This document shows, one piece after another, positions 20,801 to 29,146 of a DNA stretch of 64,000 bases. Position numbers and translations under genes: made by a program. A model generated the notes under the pieces. It was not told where the DNA came from and searched no databases. It saw only the letters and a list, made by a program, of their open reading frames with translations. The DNA is taken from NCBI GenBank assembly GCA_021414065.1, contig JAIOPE010000098.1, forward strand, positions 1 through 64,000, given 5' to 3'. Every line of letters starts with the position of its first letter. The first letter of the stretch is position 1. The DNA comes from Planctomycetota bacterium. GTDB taxonomy: Bacteria; Planctomycetota; JAJSAM01; JAJVHW01.

Positions 20801-20820
20801 GCCGGATGGTGACATCCGGC
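20801..20820. repeat. perfect stem-loop, REP-like
   Basis: GCCGGATG, loop GTGA, CATCCGGC: an 8-bp perfect stem. The segment GTGACATCCGG also occurs at 9532-9542, just upstream of the truncated REP-associated transposase, which makes a REP origin possible. Two sites are too few to be sure. Confidence 0.4.
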
Positions 20821-21192
20821 GCTGACATGGGTCCGCCCGCGGCACCGCGTGGGGTCCGGGATCGGATCGTGGAGGTCGCAGGCGCTCGAGGCGTCGGTCC
20901 CTTCGTCGTTCCGGCCCGTCCCGCGCAACGCGCGGTCGGGCTTCGTCAGTTCGGGGGGATCAAGACAGTCGCCTCGTTCGTCTTCGTTCCGGACCGGTCA
21001 TCGCGCCGGCCTGCGAGATCGCAGGCATTGTTCGAGCAAAGGCCCGGGCACGCGCCGGACCGAACTCGACGCTACCACCGGGCGCCCAGCCTGCCAGCAT
21101 TCCTATCAGAAATTCCGGCTCCGGACGCCCCCCGTGCGGCGGATTTCGTGGCTCGGGTCACACCCCTTGACCAGGTTCGTCCCGTGGCCCGC

Positions 21193-21233
21193 CGTTCGCG
21201 AACGCGAAGGCGGAGAATCCCTGTATCACAGGG
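21193..21233. promoter_or_regulatory. two palindromes upstream of the subtilase-sigma-CHAT operon
   Basis: CGTTCGCGAACG (21193-21204) is a perfect 12-bp palindrome. CCCTG-TATCA-CAGGG (21219-21233) is a 5-bp inverted repeat with a 5-base spacer. Both lie 55-100 bp before the first gene of the operon, where an operator would be expected. Binding proteins are unknown. Confidence 0.35.
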
Positions 21234-21288
21234 TCAGATCGCGGCCCCTTGTACGGAGGGTCGCAGTCCATCCGTCCCGGAGAGTCCG

Positions 21289-23175
21289 TTGAAGACCGCC
21301 CCGCGTCCCACTGAACGAGCCGTCCGGAGCGCACCGTCCCCCCGCGGATGGGCGTGCCGCCGACTGCTGCCCGTCGCCCTCGCTCTCGGCCTCGCGCTGG
21401 TCGGCGGAAGCGCGCGGGCGTCGTCCACGACGCGCGACGCGGACCTGAACGGCGAGACGACCGACGTCATCGGCGGCGGCGACGTCCACGCGTACCGGCT
21501 CAGTCTCGTCTCCGGCACGGCCCTCCGCCTGCGCGTCCGCGACGCCGACGCCCAGGTGTCGCTCACGCTCCGGAGCCCCGCGGGCGACGTGATCGCCGTG
21601 GACACCGCCCGCGACGCCCGCATCGATCGGACGGTCCGCGAATCCGGCGTCTTCCGCGTCGAACTGACGACATCCGCCGCGGCCACGCAGTACGAGCTCG
21701 AGTTCCGCGGCACCGCGCCGTCCAACGGCGGAGGCGGCACGACGACCACCGGCGGCACGATCCACATCGACACACCCCGGGGCGCCCAGGTGCGGATCGA
21801 GGCCCGGCGCGTCGGCAGACACGGCGCGGCCCCGGAGATCCTGGCCGTGCGCGACGGCTCCGGACGCGCCGTTCAGTTCCGGGTGGCGCGGTCGGAGACG
21901 AATCGGCAACGGCTCTCGGCGATCCCGGTCAGCGCGCCGGGCGGCATCGACATCGACGTGCGCGGCCGCGACGGCGGCGACGGCGAGTACGAGGTTCGGT
22001 ACAAGCTCGTGGACGTGGACGACGGTCGGACGTCGCACAGCGGCGGAGAACGCGAGTCGCGCACGCTCGTGCTCTCGCTCGCCGCGGGCGCGGATCCCGC
22101 CACGGTCGCCGCGTCGCTCGGGTACACGCTGAAGTCCGTCGGCGACGGCTTCATCGTGGTCGAGACGCCCTCGGACCGCGACGGCTTCGAGTACGAAGAC
22201 GCGGTCGGAGCCGACGACGCATCCACCGACGTCATCGCCGCCGAGCCCGACACCTTCCTGAACGCGCCGGAAGGCACGCAGCTCAACGCCGTCGTCGTCG
22301 GCAGCACGCTCGGACGCGCCGACGTCCAGCAGCAGCCCGCGCTCCAGGCGATGCGCGCGTCGGCCGCGATGCGCACGGCCACGGGCATGGGCGTCGTGAT
22401 CGCCGTTCTCGACTCGGGGATCGACGCCACGCACCCGGATCTCGCGGGGCACGTGCTCCCCGGGAAGGACTTCGTCGGCATGGACGACGATCCGTCCGAG
22501 GAACAGAACGGACTCGACGACGACGGCGACGGCCAGGTGGACGAGGGGTTCGGCCACGGCACGTTCATCGCCGGTCTCGCGCTGACGGTCGCGCCGGACG
22601 CGCAGATCCTCCCGGTCCGCGTGCTTGACACCGACGGGCGCGGCACGGTCTCCGCGATCGCGTCGGGCATCGAGTGGGCCGTCGCGAACGGCGCCAACGT
22701 CATCAACCTGAGTCTGGGCATGGACGCGAGCAGCGGAGTGCTCGGCGACGCCGTGCGCTACGCGATCGCGAACGGAATCACCGTCGTGGCGGCCACGGGC
22801 AACGGCGGCGCTCCGGCGTCGATCAGCTTCCCGGCCTCGGTCGCAGGCGTCGTTGCGGTGACTGCCGTGGATCCCGCCGGTGCGCCCGCGGCGTTCGCGA
22901 ACGGCGGCCCGGCGGCGACCGTCGCGGCGCCGGGGCAGGCCGTCATCGGACCGTACCCGGGCAACCAGTACGGCGCGTGGAGCGGAACGTCGTTCTCGGC
23001 CGGCCTCGCCAGCGGCGGCGCCGCGCTGCTCGTGCAGACCCAGCCGACGATCACTCCCGCTGCGGTCGTCCGGCGGATGCGCAACACGGCGCGCCCCGCC
23101 CCGATGACGCTCCGCCCCGCGCAGCGCAGGCGCCTCGGCGGCGGCCGACTCGACCTCGCGAGACTGGTCCAATGA
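21289..23175 (+). CDS. secreted subtilisin-like serine protease (S8)
   Basis: A TTG start at 21289 is preferred because GGAGAG lies just upstream and it leads directly to a basic N-region and signal peptide ending ALGLALVGGSARASS. The 628-residue product has a pre-peptidase-type beta region (about 50-150), a spacer, and an S8 domain with the full triad: Asp375 in VLDSGIDATHPDL, His423 in GHGTFIAGL and Ser568 in GTSFSAG. An insert with acidic DDDGDGQVDE near 410 resembles a calcium loop. It is the first of four overlapping genes, sharing an ATGA with the sigma factor. A role as trigger or sensor protease of that system is inferred. Confidence 0.9.
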   Translation: MKTAPRPTERAVRSAPSPRGWACRRLLPVALALGLALVGGSARASSTTRDADLNGETTDVIGGGDVHAYRLSLVSGTALRLRVRDADAQVSLTLRSPAGDVIAVDTARDARIDRTVRESGVFRVELTTSAAATQYELEFRGTAPSNGGGGTTTTGGTIHIDTPRGAQVRIEARRVGRHGAAPEILAVRDGSGRAVQFRVARSETNRQRLSAIPVSAPGGIDIDVRGRDGGDGEYEVRYKLVDVDDGRTSHSGGERESRTLVLSLAAGADPATVAASLGYTLKSVGDGFIVVETPSDRDGFEYEDAVGADDASTDVIAAEPDTFLNAPEGTQLNAVVVGSTLGRADVQQQPALQAMRASAAMRTATGMGVVIAVLDSGIDATHPDLAGHVLPGKDFVGMDDDPSEEQNGLDDDGDGQVDEGFGHGTFIAGLALTVAPDAQILPVRVLDTDGRGTVSAIASGIEWAVANGANVINLSLGMDASSGVLGDAVRYAIANGITVVAATGNGGAPASISFPASVAGVVAVTAVDPAGAPAAFANGGPAATVAAPGQAVIGPYPGNQYGAWSGTSFSAGLASGGAALLVQTQPTITPAAVVRRMRNTARPAPMTLRPAQRRRLGGGRLDLARLVQ

Positions 23176-23747
23176 CGCAGACCGCCGCGAAGGACACCGA
23201 TGACGACGCGTCACTCGTGGCGCGCTGCCTCGAAGGCGACGACGACGCGTGGGCGGCGCTCGTCGAACGGCACGGGCCGGTCGTGTGGGCGGTCGCGGGC
23301 CGCCTCGGGCTCTCGCACGAAGACGCGGCCGACGTCTTCCAGTCCACGTGGCGAACGGCACTCGAAGAGTTGTCGCGCGTCCGCGAACCGGCGGCCGTCG
23401 GCGGCTGGATCGCCCGCGTTGCACGGCACCAGTCGATGCGCGTACGGCGCGGTTACGGAATCGCCCGGAAGTCCTGGCAACACGTGGCGCGGGAAGACGT
23501 GGACGTCACGCTTCCGGAAGAGGACCTGGAGAAGCTCGAGATGCGATCGAAGGTGCAAGGGGCGCTCGGCCGGATCGGCGAGCGCTGCGCGGACCTGCTT
23601 CGGGCCCTCTACTTCGAGGACCCCTCGCCGTCCTACCAGGACATCGCTGCGCGTTTCGGCATGCGGATCGGGAGCATCGGCCCAACGAGGGCGCGGTGCA
23701 TGGAGAAGATGCTTGGAGAGCTCGGAGGAGATCGTGATGCGCAATGA
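23172..23747 (+). CDS. ECF-type RNA polymerase sigma factor
   Basis: The 191-residue protein has sigma region 2 (LVARCLEGDDDAWAALVERH to about residue 85, including EDAADVFQSTW) and region 4 (about 120-180, with YQDIAARFGMRIGSIGPTRA as the helix-turn-helix). No region 1 or 3 is present, which defines the ECF class. It begins inside the stop codon of the subtilase gene (ATGA) and its end overlaps the next gene by 11 bp. Sigma factors in such clusters usually drive their own operon and a small regulon under control of the adjacent anti-sigma. Confidence 0.93.
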   Translation: MTQTAAKDTDDDASLVARCLEGDDDAWAALVERHGPVVWAVAGRLGLSHEDAADVFQSTWRTALEELSRVREPAAVGGWIARVARHQSMRVRRGYGIARKSWQHVAREDVDVTLPEEDLEKLEMRSKVQGALGRIGERCADLLRALYFEDPSPSYQDIAARFGMRIGSIGPTRARCMEKMLGELGGDRDAQ

Positions 23748-24360
23748 ACTACACCCGCGGCTCCGCGACCTGGCGGACCTCCGCGACGGACGCCTGACGG
23801 GAACGCGAACGTCGGCGGTGAAGGAGCACGTCGGCGCGGGATGCGATGTGTGCGCGACGGCGTCGGCCCGCTTCGAGTCGGCCGTCGCGGCGATCGCCGA
23901 GGGCCCGCTGCCGGCGCCGCCGCGCAGCGTCGTCCGTCAGGCGGTACACATGTTCCGCGCGAAGAAGTGGGCGTGGCTCCTCGAAGCCCCGGGCCGCATC
24001 GTTGCGAGCCTCGTGCTCGACCAGCGCATGGAACTCGTCCCCGCCCTCCGGTCGTCGGTCGGCGCGGAACGACGGATGCTCTGGATGGTCGGTGATCACG
24101 AGCTCGCAGCGTGCGTCGTCCTGCGGGGCGGGCACGCCGAGATCGTCGGGCAGATCCTGCCGGCCGAAGACGACGGCTCGTCGCAGGTGGTCGGAGAGAT
24201 CGAGGCCATGCGGAACGGTCGCAGCGTCGCGAAGATCCCGCTCGACGCCGACGGCGGCTTCGCTCTGCGCGGGCTCTCGTACGGAACCTACGCGCTCCTC
24301 GGACGTGTGGACGGCGCTGAGTTCGTTGTGGCGCCGCTCGAGATCGGCGACCGCGCATGA
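23737..24360 (+). CDS. putative soluble anti-sigma factor with zinc-finger-like N-terminus
   Basis: The 207-residue product starts MRNELHPRLRDLADLRDG and has KEHVGAGCDVC near residue 30, an H-x4-C-x2-C pattern like the zinc-binding anti-sigma (ZAS) domain. There is no membrane segment. The C-terminal part (DADGGFALRGLSYGTYALLG) has the closing strands of a carboxypeptidase-regulatory-like or bacterial Ig-like domain. Position directly after the sigma gene with an 11-bp overlap is the main reason for the anti-sigma call; the zinc motif is suggestive, not conclusive. Its ATGA overlap with the CHAT gene ties regulation to that protease. Confidence 0.65.
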   Translation: MRNELHPRLRDLADLRDGRLTGTRTSAVKEHVGAGCDVCATASARFESAVAAIAEGPLPAPPRSVVRQAVHMFRAKKWAWLLEAPGRIVASLVLDQRMELVPALRSSVGAERRMLWMVGDHELAACVVLRGGHAEIVGQILPAEDDGSSQVVGEIEAMRNGRSVAKIPLDADGGFALRGLSYGTYALLGRVDGAEFVVAPLEIGDRA

Positions 24361-27125
24361 CCCTGTTGGATGCGGTCCGCCGAGAGTCGCGCCGACGCGG
24401 GAGTCGTCCCGAAGTCGCAGCGCCGGGACCGTTCCCGTCCGATTCGTGGAAGAGCGCCGAGCAGGCGGTCCTCGCCGACGTGCGCACGTCACCGAAGCGC
24501 GCGGTCGCGCTCGTGGACGCCTTCGAACGCCTCGCTCGCGCCGACGGATCGGCCGAAGCCCGGGGCCGCGCGGCGCGTCTCCGGGGATCGTGGCTCTCGA
24601 CCGTCGCCCGCGACCGAGAAGCGCTCGCGCCGTATCGCGAAGCGATCCGCCGCCTCGACGGTCCCGCGCGCGACGGCGCACGGCTCGGCCTCGCGGCGTC
24701 GCTCACGCGCACCGGCCGATTCGCCGACGCACTCGCCGAGTGTGTCGCCGTCCGTCGCAACGCAGTGCGCCGCGACGACCGGCTCTTCGTCGGCGCGGCC
24801 GACATGAACGAGGGCGTCGCGCGCCACGAGTCCGGCGACGCCGCGCGCGCGGCGAAGTGCTACCGACGTGCGCGCACGGCGTTCGCGGCAGCGGGCCAGC
24901 CCACGATGGCCGCGCAGGCCACCCAGAACCTGGCGAACGCCCTGGTCCTGCTCGAGTCGTTCGACGAGGCGGAGACGCTCTACGCCGAGGCGTCGGACGC
25001 CCTCGACGGGGCCGGCCTCTCCGCCGACGCCGCCGCCTGCCGCGTGAACCTCGCCGGACTCCTCGCACTCACGGACCGGCTCGGACACGCCGACGCTCTG
25101 CTCCGTCGCGCGGAGACGGACCTGCGCGCGGCCGGTTTGCCGGTGCAAGCTGCGCTGGCGCGTCGCGACCGCGGCGACGTCCTCCTGCGGGCGGGGCTCG
25201 TCCCCGAGGCGCGCCACGCACTCGACACCGCGTCGCGGGCGCTGCGCGTCGGCGCGCCGCCCGTCGAGTCGGCGCGGTCGGCGCTCTTCGCCGCACGTGC
25301 AGCGCTGGCCGAAGGCGACGCCGACGCCGGGCGACGTGGCCTCCGCAGCGCCGACACCGGACTCCTCGACGTCGCCGAGATCGCGGAGATTCGCGGCCGC
25401 GCGGACGCGGTGCGGGGACGCCTCGGTTCCTCGCAACGCATGCTCGTCGATGCCGCGAAACGGTTCGGCGCGACGCGGCCGGCGGGTCGTGCCCGCTGCC
25501 TCGCCGCGGCGTCGTGGTGCGCGGAGGCGTCGGGCGACTTCGTAGCTGCGACGCGTCTCGCGAAGTCGGCCGAGGCGGCGGCCGTCGCGCTTCCCATGCC
25601 GAGCGTGCGGTTCGCCGCATCGGCCGCGCGGTTCCTGGCGGCTGCGGCATCCGGTCATCGCGCCGACGCCGACGCCGCGCTCGTCCGCACGACCGACGCG
25701 CTCGAGTCGATGCGCGCCGGCCTCCGGCCCGAGACGATGCGTGCCGCTCTGCTCCGCGGTCGCGAAGCGTGGCTCGCACGAGCCGTGCGGCACCTGCTCG
25801 CCGGCGCCGACGGCCCGCGCCGCGCGCTCGCGTTCATCGAACGCTGGCGGGCCAGGTCGCTCGTGGACCGCCTCTCCTCCGTGGGCGACGACCAAGCGCC
25901 GGACGCAACTTCGGGCGACGGCGCCGCGCTTGCCTCGCTCCGGCGCGAGGTCGCGCGCCTGGAGAACCGTGCCGAGGGCTCGCCGACGCCCGGTTTCCTG
26001 CGCGCCCCTCTCCTCGCGGCGCCGACGCTGGTCCGCCGTCTCCGCGCGGCCGAGCGCGACCTGCTCGACGCCCTACGCCGCGACGACGCCCCCGACACGC
26101 GACCGTTCACGGACGCCGACCTCGCGGCCGTCCGCGCCGCGCTGCCCGCCGACACGCTCGTCGTCGCCCCCGTCGAGGACGGCGAGCGCGCCTGGCTCCT
26201 CGTCGCCGACCGGCGCTCGGTCCGCGCCATCGCGTCGCCCGTTTCGCCCGCAGATGTGCGAGACGCCGCCGCGGCCCTCCACCACGCGCTCGGCGCGTGG
26301 ACCCTCGGCACCGCGTATGTGGGACGGCACGAAATGCGTCTGCGCCGCGGGGTCGATGCGGCGCTCGCCAAGCTCGCCGCGGCGTTCGTAGCTCCGCTGG
26401 CGGACGACATCGCCCGCGCCACGCACCTCGTGATCGTGCCGAGCGGCCCGTGGCATCACGTGCCGCTCGGGGCGCTTCCCTGGCAGGGGAAGCCGCTCAT
26501 CGCGCGACTGCCCGTGACGTCCGTCCCGGCGCTCGCAGCACTCCGCGATCCGCCCCGCGCTGCAACCGGGGGCCCGGTTGTCGTGAGCGTCCCCGACGAA
26601 TCGGCGCCTGCCGCGCGCATCGAGGGCGAGGCAGTTGCTCGCACGCTCGGCGCCACACTGCTTGCGGGCGACGACGCCACGGCCGGCGCGCTCGCCGCGC
26701 TCGACGGCCCGTCGTGCCTGCACGTGGCGGCACATGGGCGCCACCGCCCGGACGCTCCGGAGTCGTCGGGTGTACGTCTCGCCGACGGCTGGTTCCGTGC
26801 CGCGGAGTTCGCACGCCTCCACCTCCGCGGATCGATCGTCGTGCTGTCGGGATGCGAGACCGGTCTCGCCGCGGTCCAGGCCGGCGACGAGGCGATCGGC
26901 CTCGTGCGCGGTGCGTTCGCGGCCGGCGCGGCGGACGTCGTCGCCAGTCTCTGGCGTGTGGACGACGCCGCGACGTCCGCCTTCATGCAGCGACTGCACG
27001 CGCTTCGCGCTGCGGGCACACCGTGCTCCGCAGCTCTCGCGACGACGCAGCGTGAGCTCGCCGCGTCGGGTGCGCCGCCGTGGCACTGGGCGGCATTCGT
27101 CCACCACGCGCGCCACCTCGACTGA
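24357..27125 (+). CDS. TPR-CHAT caspase-like protease
   Basis: The 922-residue protein has a long N-terminal TPR-type helical array (about 60-560, repeats such as AACRVNLAGLLALTDRLGHADALLRRA) and a C-terminal CHAT domain (about 600-920). The catalytic dyad is visible: His793 in HVAAHGRH and Cys833 in VVLSGCETG. The domain ends in the family motif GAADVVASLWRVDDAATSAFM. CHAT proteases are caspase/separase relatives that cut specific partner proteins once their TPR region senses a signal. It is the last gene of the subtilase-sigma-anti-sigma operon. Substrates in that operon, such as the anti-sigma or sigma factor, are an attractive but unproven guess. Confidence 0.93.
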   Translation: MTLLDAVRRESRRRGSRPEVAAPGPFPSDSWKSAEQAVLADVRTSPKRAVALVDAFERLARADGSAEARGRAARLRGSWLSTVARDREALAPYREAIRRLDGPARDGARLGLAASLTRTGRFADALAECVAVRRNAVRRDDRLFVGAADMNEGVARHESGDAARAAKCYRRARTAFAAAGQPTMAAQATQNLANALVLLESFDEAETLYAEASDALDGAGLSADAAACRVNLAGLLALTDRLGHADALLRRAETDLRAAGLPVQAALARRDRGDVLLRAGLVPEARHALDTASRALRVGAPPVESARSALFAARAALAEGDADAGRRGLRSADTGLLDVAEIAEIRGRADAVRGRLGSSQRMLVDAAKRFGATRPAGRARCLAAASWCAEASGDFVAATRLAKSAEAAAVALPMPSVRFAASAARFLAAAASGHRADADAALVRTTDALESMRAGLRPETMRAALLRGREAWLARAVRHLLAGADGPRRALAFIERWRARSLVDRLSSVGDDQAPDATSGDGAALASLRREVARLENRAEGSPTPGFLRAPLLAAPTLVRRLRAAERDLLDALRRDDAPDTRPFTDADLAAVRAALPADTLVVAPVEDGERAWLLVADRRSVRAIASPVSPADVRDAAAALHHALGAWTLGTAYVGRHEMRLRRGVDAALAKLAAAFVAPLADDIARATHLVIVPSGPWHHVPLGALPWQGKPLIARLPVTSVPALAALRDPPRAATGGPVVVSVPDESAPAARIEGEAVARTLGATLLAGDDATAGALAALDGPSCLHVAAHGRHRPDAPESSGVRLADGWFRAAEFARLHLRGSIVVLSGCETGLAAVQAGDEAIGLVRGAFAAGAADVVASLWRVDDAATSAFMQRLHALRAAGTPCSAALATTQRELAASGAPPWHWAAFVHHARHLD

Positions 27126-27178
27126 CCGACCCTGAGTTCGCGTTCTCGCGGCGCGTCGCAGGAGTAGCCTCTGCGCCG

Positions 27179-28279
27179 ATGGAACCCTCCCTCGACCCCG
27201 ACGAAGAACTGGCCGAAGACGACGCCGGCCCGAGTCCGCAGACGCTCGCTGTCGGCAAGGCGCCGGGCACACTCCAGATTCCGGCCGACGCGAGTCCGAC
27301 GCAGATCAGCGTGATCCGCTACGGCGTCGATCGCAGTGATCGGCACGACGACGTGCGAGCGGACGCGCTGCAGAGGCTCATCGACGGCGACTTCCGCGTG
27401 GTGTGGATCGACGTGACGGGCGCCGGCTCGCAGGCCACGTTCGAGACGCTCATCCAGACGTTCTCGTTGCCCTGGCTCGCCATGGAGGACCACCTGAACG
27501 CGCCGCAGCGCCCGAAGGTCGAGCCGTACGGCGACGCCCGGTTCATCCTGCTGCGCGCGATCCAGGTGCCCGGCACGGTCGAGATGGACCAGATCTCGAT
27601 CTTCCTCTCCGGGCACGTGGTGTTCACGTTCCAGCACCACGCGGGGGATTGCTTCGACACGCTGCGAAAGCGCATCGCCACCGCGGGGAGCCAGCTCCGC
27701 CAGCGCGGCTCCGACTATCTCGCGTACCGGATCGCCGACGCGATGGTGGACTCGTTCTTCCCCGAGATCGAACGGCTGATGACCAGCCTGGAGCAACTCG
27801 AGGGATCCGCCATCGAGCGCCCGAATGCGAAGCTCCTGCGCAATCTGCACGAGCTGAAGTCGCAGATCCGGATGCTCGAGCGCACGATCCTGCCGACGCG
27901 GGACGCCATCGGGAGCCTCACGCGCGACGACCTCGTGTTCGCGGCGGACACGCGGCCCTACCTGCGCGACGTCCACGATCACACGCAGCAGCTCGTCGAG
28001 CAGATCCACCTGCTCTCGGGCCTCGCGACCGACTGCGGCGAACTCGTGCTGGGTGCGCTCGACATCAAACTCAACAGCGTGATGAAGGTGCTCGCGGCCG
28101 TCACGTTCGTGTTCATGCCGCTCAGCTTCGTGACGGGTCTGTACGGCATGAACTTCAAGTACATGCCGGAACTCGAGTGGACGTTCGGTTACCCGCTCGT
28201 GCTGCTCGGACTCGGCGCCGCGGTCGTCTCGATGCTGCTCTGGCTGCGCCGCCGCGGCTGGACCCAGATGGACGACTGA
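27179..28279 (+). CDS. corA: magnesium/cobalt transporter CorA
   Basis: The ATG at 27179 gives a 366-residue protein with an acidic N-terminal start (MEPSLDPDEELAEDD), a long cytosolic alpha/beta and stalk-helix region, and two C-terminal membrane helices. The first helix ends with the signature YGMNF; the second is PLVLLGLGAAVVSMLLWL followed by a basic tail. This is the pentameric CorA Mg2+ channel layout and normal length. It lies 53 bp after the CHAT gene but has its own spacing, so a link to that operon is doubtful. The next gene starts two bases after its stop. Confidence 0.95.
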   Translation: MEPSLDPDEELAEDDAGPSPQTLAVGKAPGTLQIPADASPTQISVIRYGVDRSDRHDDVRADALQRLIDGDFRVVWIDVTGAGSQATFETLIQTFSLPWLAMEDHLNAPQRPKVEPYGDARFILLRAIQVPGTVEMDQISIFLSGHVVFTFQHHAGDCFDTLRKRIATAGSQLRQRGSDYLAYRIADAMVDSFFPEIERLMTSLEQLEGSAIERPNAKLLRNLHELKSQIRMLERTILPTRDAIGSLTRDDLVFAADTRPYLRDVHDHTQQLVEQIHLLSGLATDCGELVLGALDIKLNSVMKVLAAVTFVFMPLSFVTGLYGMNFKYMPELEWTFGYPLVLLGLGAAVVSMLLWLRRRGWTQMDD

Positions 28280-28280
28280 C

Positions 28281-29132
28281 ATGGACCTCGCACTCGCCGA
28301 CAAGGTCGTCCTGGTCACGGGAGCGTCGGGCGCGCTCGGTCGCGCCACCGCTGCCGCATTCGCCGCAGAGGGCGCGCGCGTCGCCCTGCACGGCCACTCC
28401 GACGCGGAGTCGATGGACGACTGGGTCCTCGCGCAGCCATGGCGCGAACGTTCGATGACCGTCGTCGCCGACGTGCGCTCGCCCGACGAGATGGACCGTG
28501 CGCTCGACGAAGTGCGGGTCGCCTGGGGCCGCGTGGACGTCTGCGTCGCGAACGCGGGACGCTGGCCGCTCGAGGATCAGCGCCTCGACGAGTGCTCGCC
28601 CGAGCGTATCCGCGAGACGGTCGAAGTGAACCTGCTCGGGTCGATGTGGACCGCCCGTTCGTTCATGTCGTGCCTCGCGCGCACCGGCCCTCGTGCCGAC
28701 GATCACGGCGCGAGCCTCGTGTTCATCGGCTCCACCGCCGGCCGATTCGGTGAGCGGCTCCACGCCGACTACGCCGCGGCGAAGGCCGGTCTCGTGGGTC
28801 TCGCGCGCTCGCTGAAGAACGAGATCGTCCGCATCGATCCGTTCGCCCGCGTGAACGTCGTGGAGCCCGGCTGGACGATCGGCCACAAGCCGAAGCCGGC
28901 GCTGGATCGGCCCGGCGTGATCACCCGCGTGGTTCGCACGATGGCGCTCCGCCAGATCGGTCGCGCCGAAGACATCGCCCGCGCGGTCGTGATCCTCTCG
29001 TCGCCCGCGGCTTCACGCCACGTCACCGGCGAGGTCCTCACCGTCGCCGGCGGAATGGAGGGCCGGCTGCTCTGGGACGAGTCCGAGGTGGACGAGGCCG
29101 CCGTGCGCTCGCGGCTCGCGTCGCAGGAGTAG
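28281..29132 (+). CDS. short-chain dehydrogenase/reductase (SDR)
   Basis: The 283-residue protein has the classical SDR fold: NAD(P)-binding TGASGALGRATAAA at 14-28, VANAG near 90 (usually NNAG) and the active-site YAAAKAG near 165, with Ser in VFIGSTAG upstream. The C-terminal half has a cofactor-proximal VEPGWT. The substrate is unknown. Its start lies directly after the corA stop (one base between), so translation is likely coupled. It is convergent with the TPR-like gene at 29147. Confidence 0.9.
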   Translation: MDLALADKVVLVTGASGALGRATAAAFAAEGARVALHGHSDAESMDDWVLAQPWRERSMTVVADVRSPDEMDRALDEVRVAWGRVDVCVANAGRWPLEDQRLDECSPERIRETVEVNLLGSMWTARSFMSCLARTGPRADDHGASLVFIGSTAGRFGERLHADYAAAKAGLVGLARSLKNEIVRIDPFARVNVVEPGWTIGHKPKPALDRPGVITRVVRTMALRQIGRAEDIARAVVILSSPAASRHVTGEVLTVAGGMEGRLLWDESEVDEAAVRSRLASQE

Positions 29133-29146
29133 TCGGCGCCTCCGCG

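Larger units (their letters stand above)
20680..21288. other. 609-bp intergenic region between divergent genes
   Basis: This region separates the RRM gene (minus) from the subtilase operon (plus). I see no convincing gene: all frames are Arg/Pro-rich and lack ribosome binding sites. It holds a perfect stem-loop (20801-20820) and two operator-like palindromes close to the operon start (21193-21204 and 21219-21233). Promoters for both directions must lie here, but no consensus -35/-10 pair stands out. Confidence 0.6.

Noticed and set aside
21226-23424. Minus-strand frame opposite the subtilase
   Set aside because: Antisense shadow; the plus strand has the full catalytic triad and a signal peptide.
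23846-27055. 1069-codon Arg-rich frame over the CHAT gene
   Set aside because: Almost only Arg, Ala and Pro; a frame shadow of the TPR-CHAT gene.
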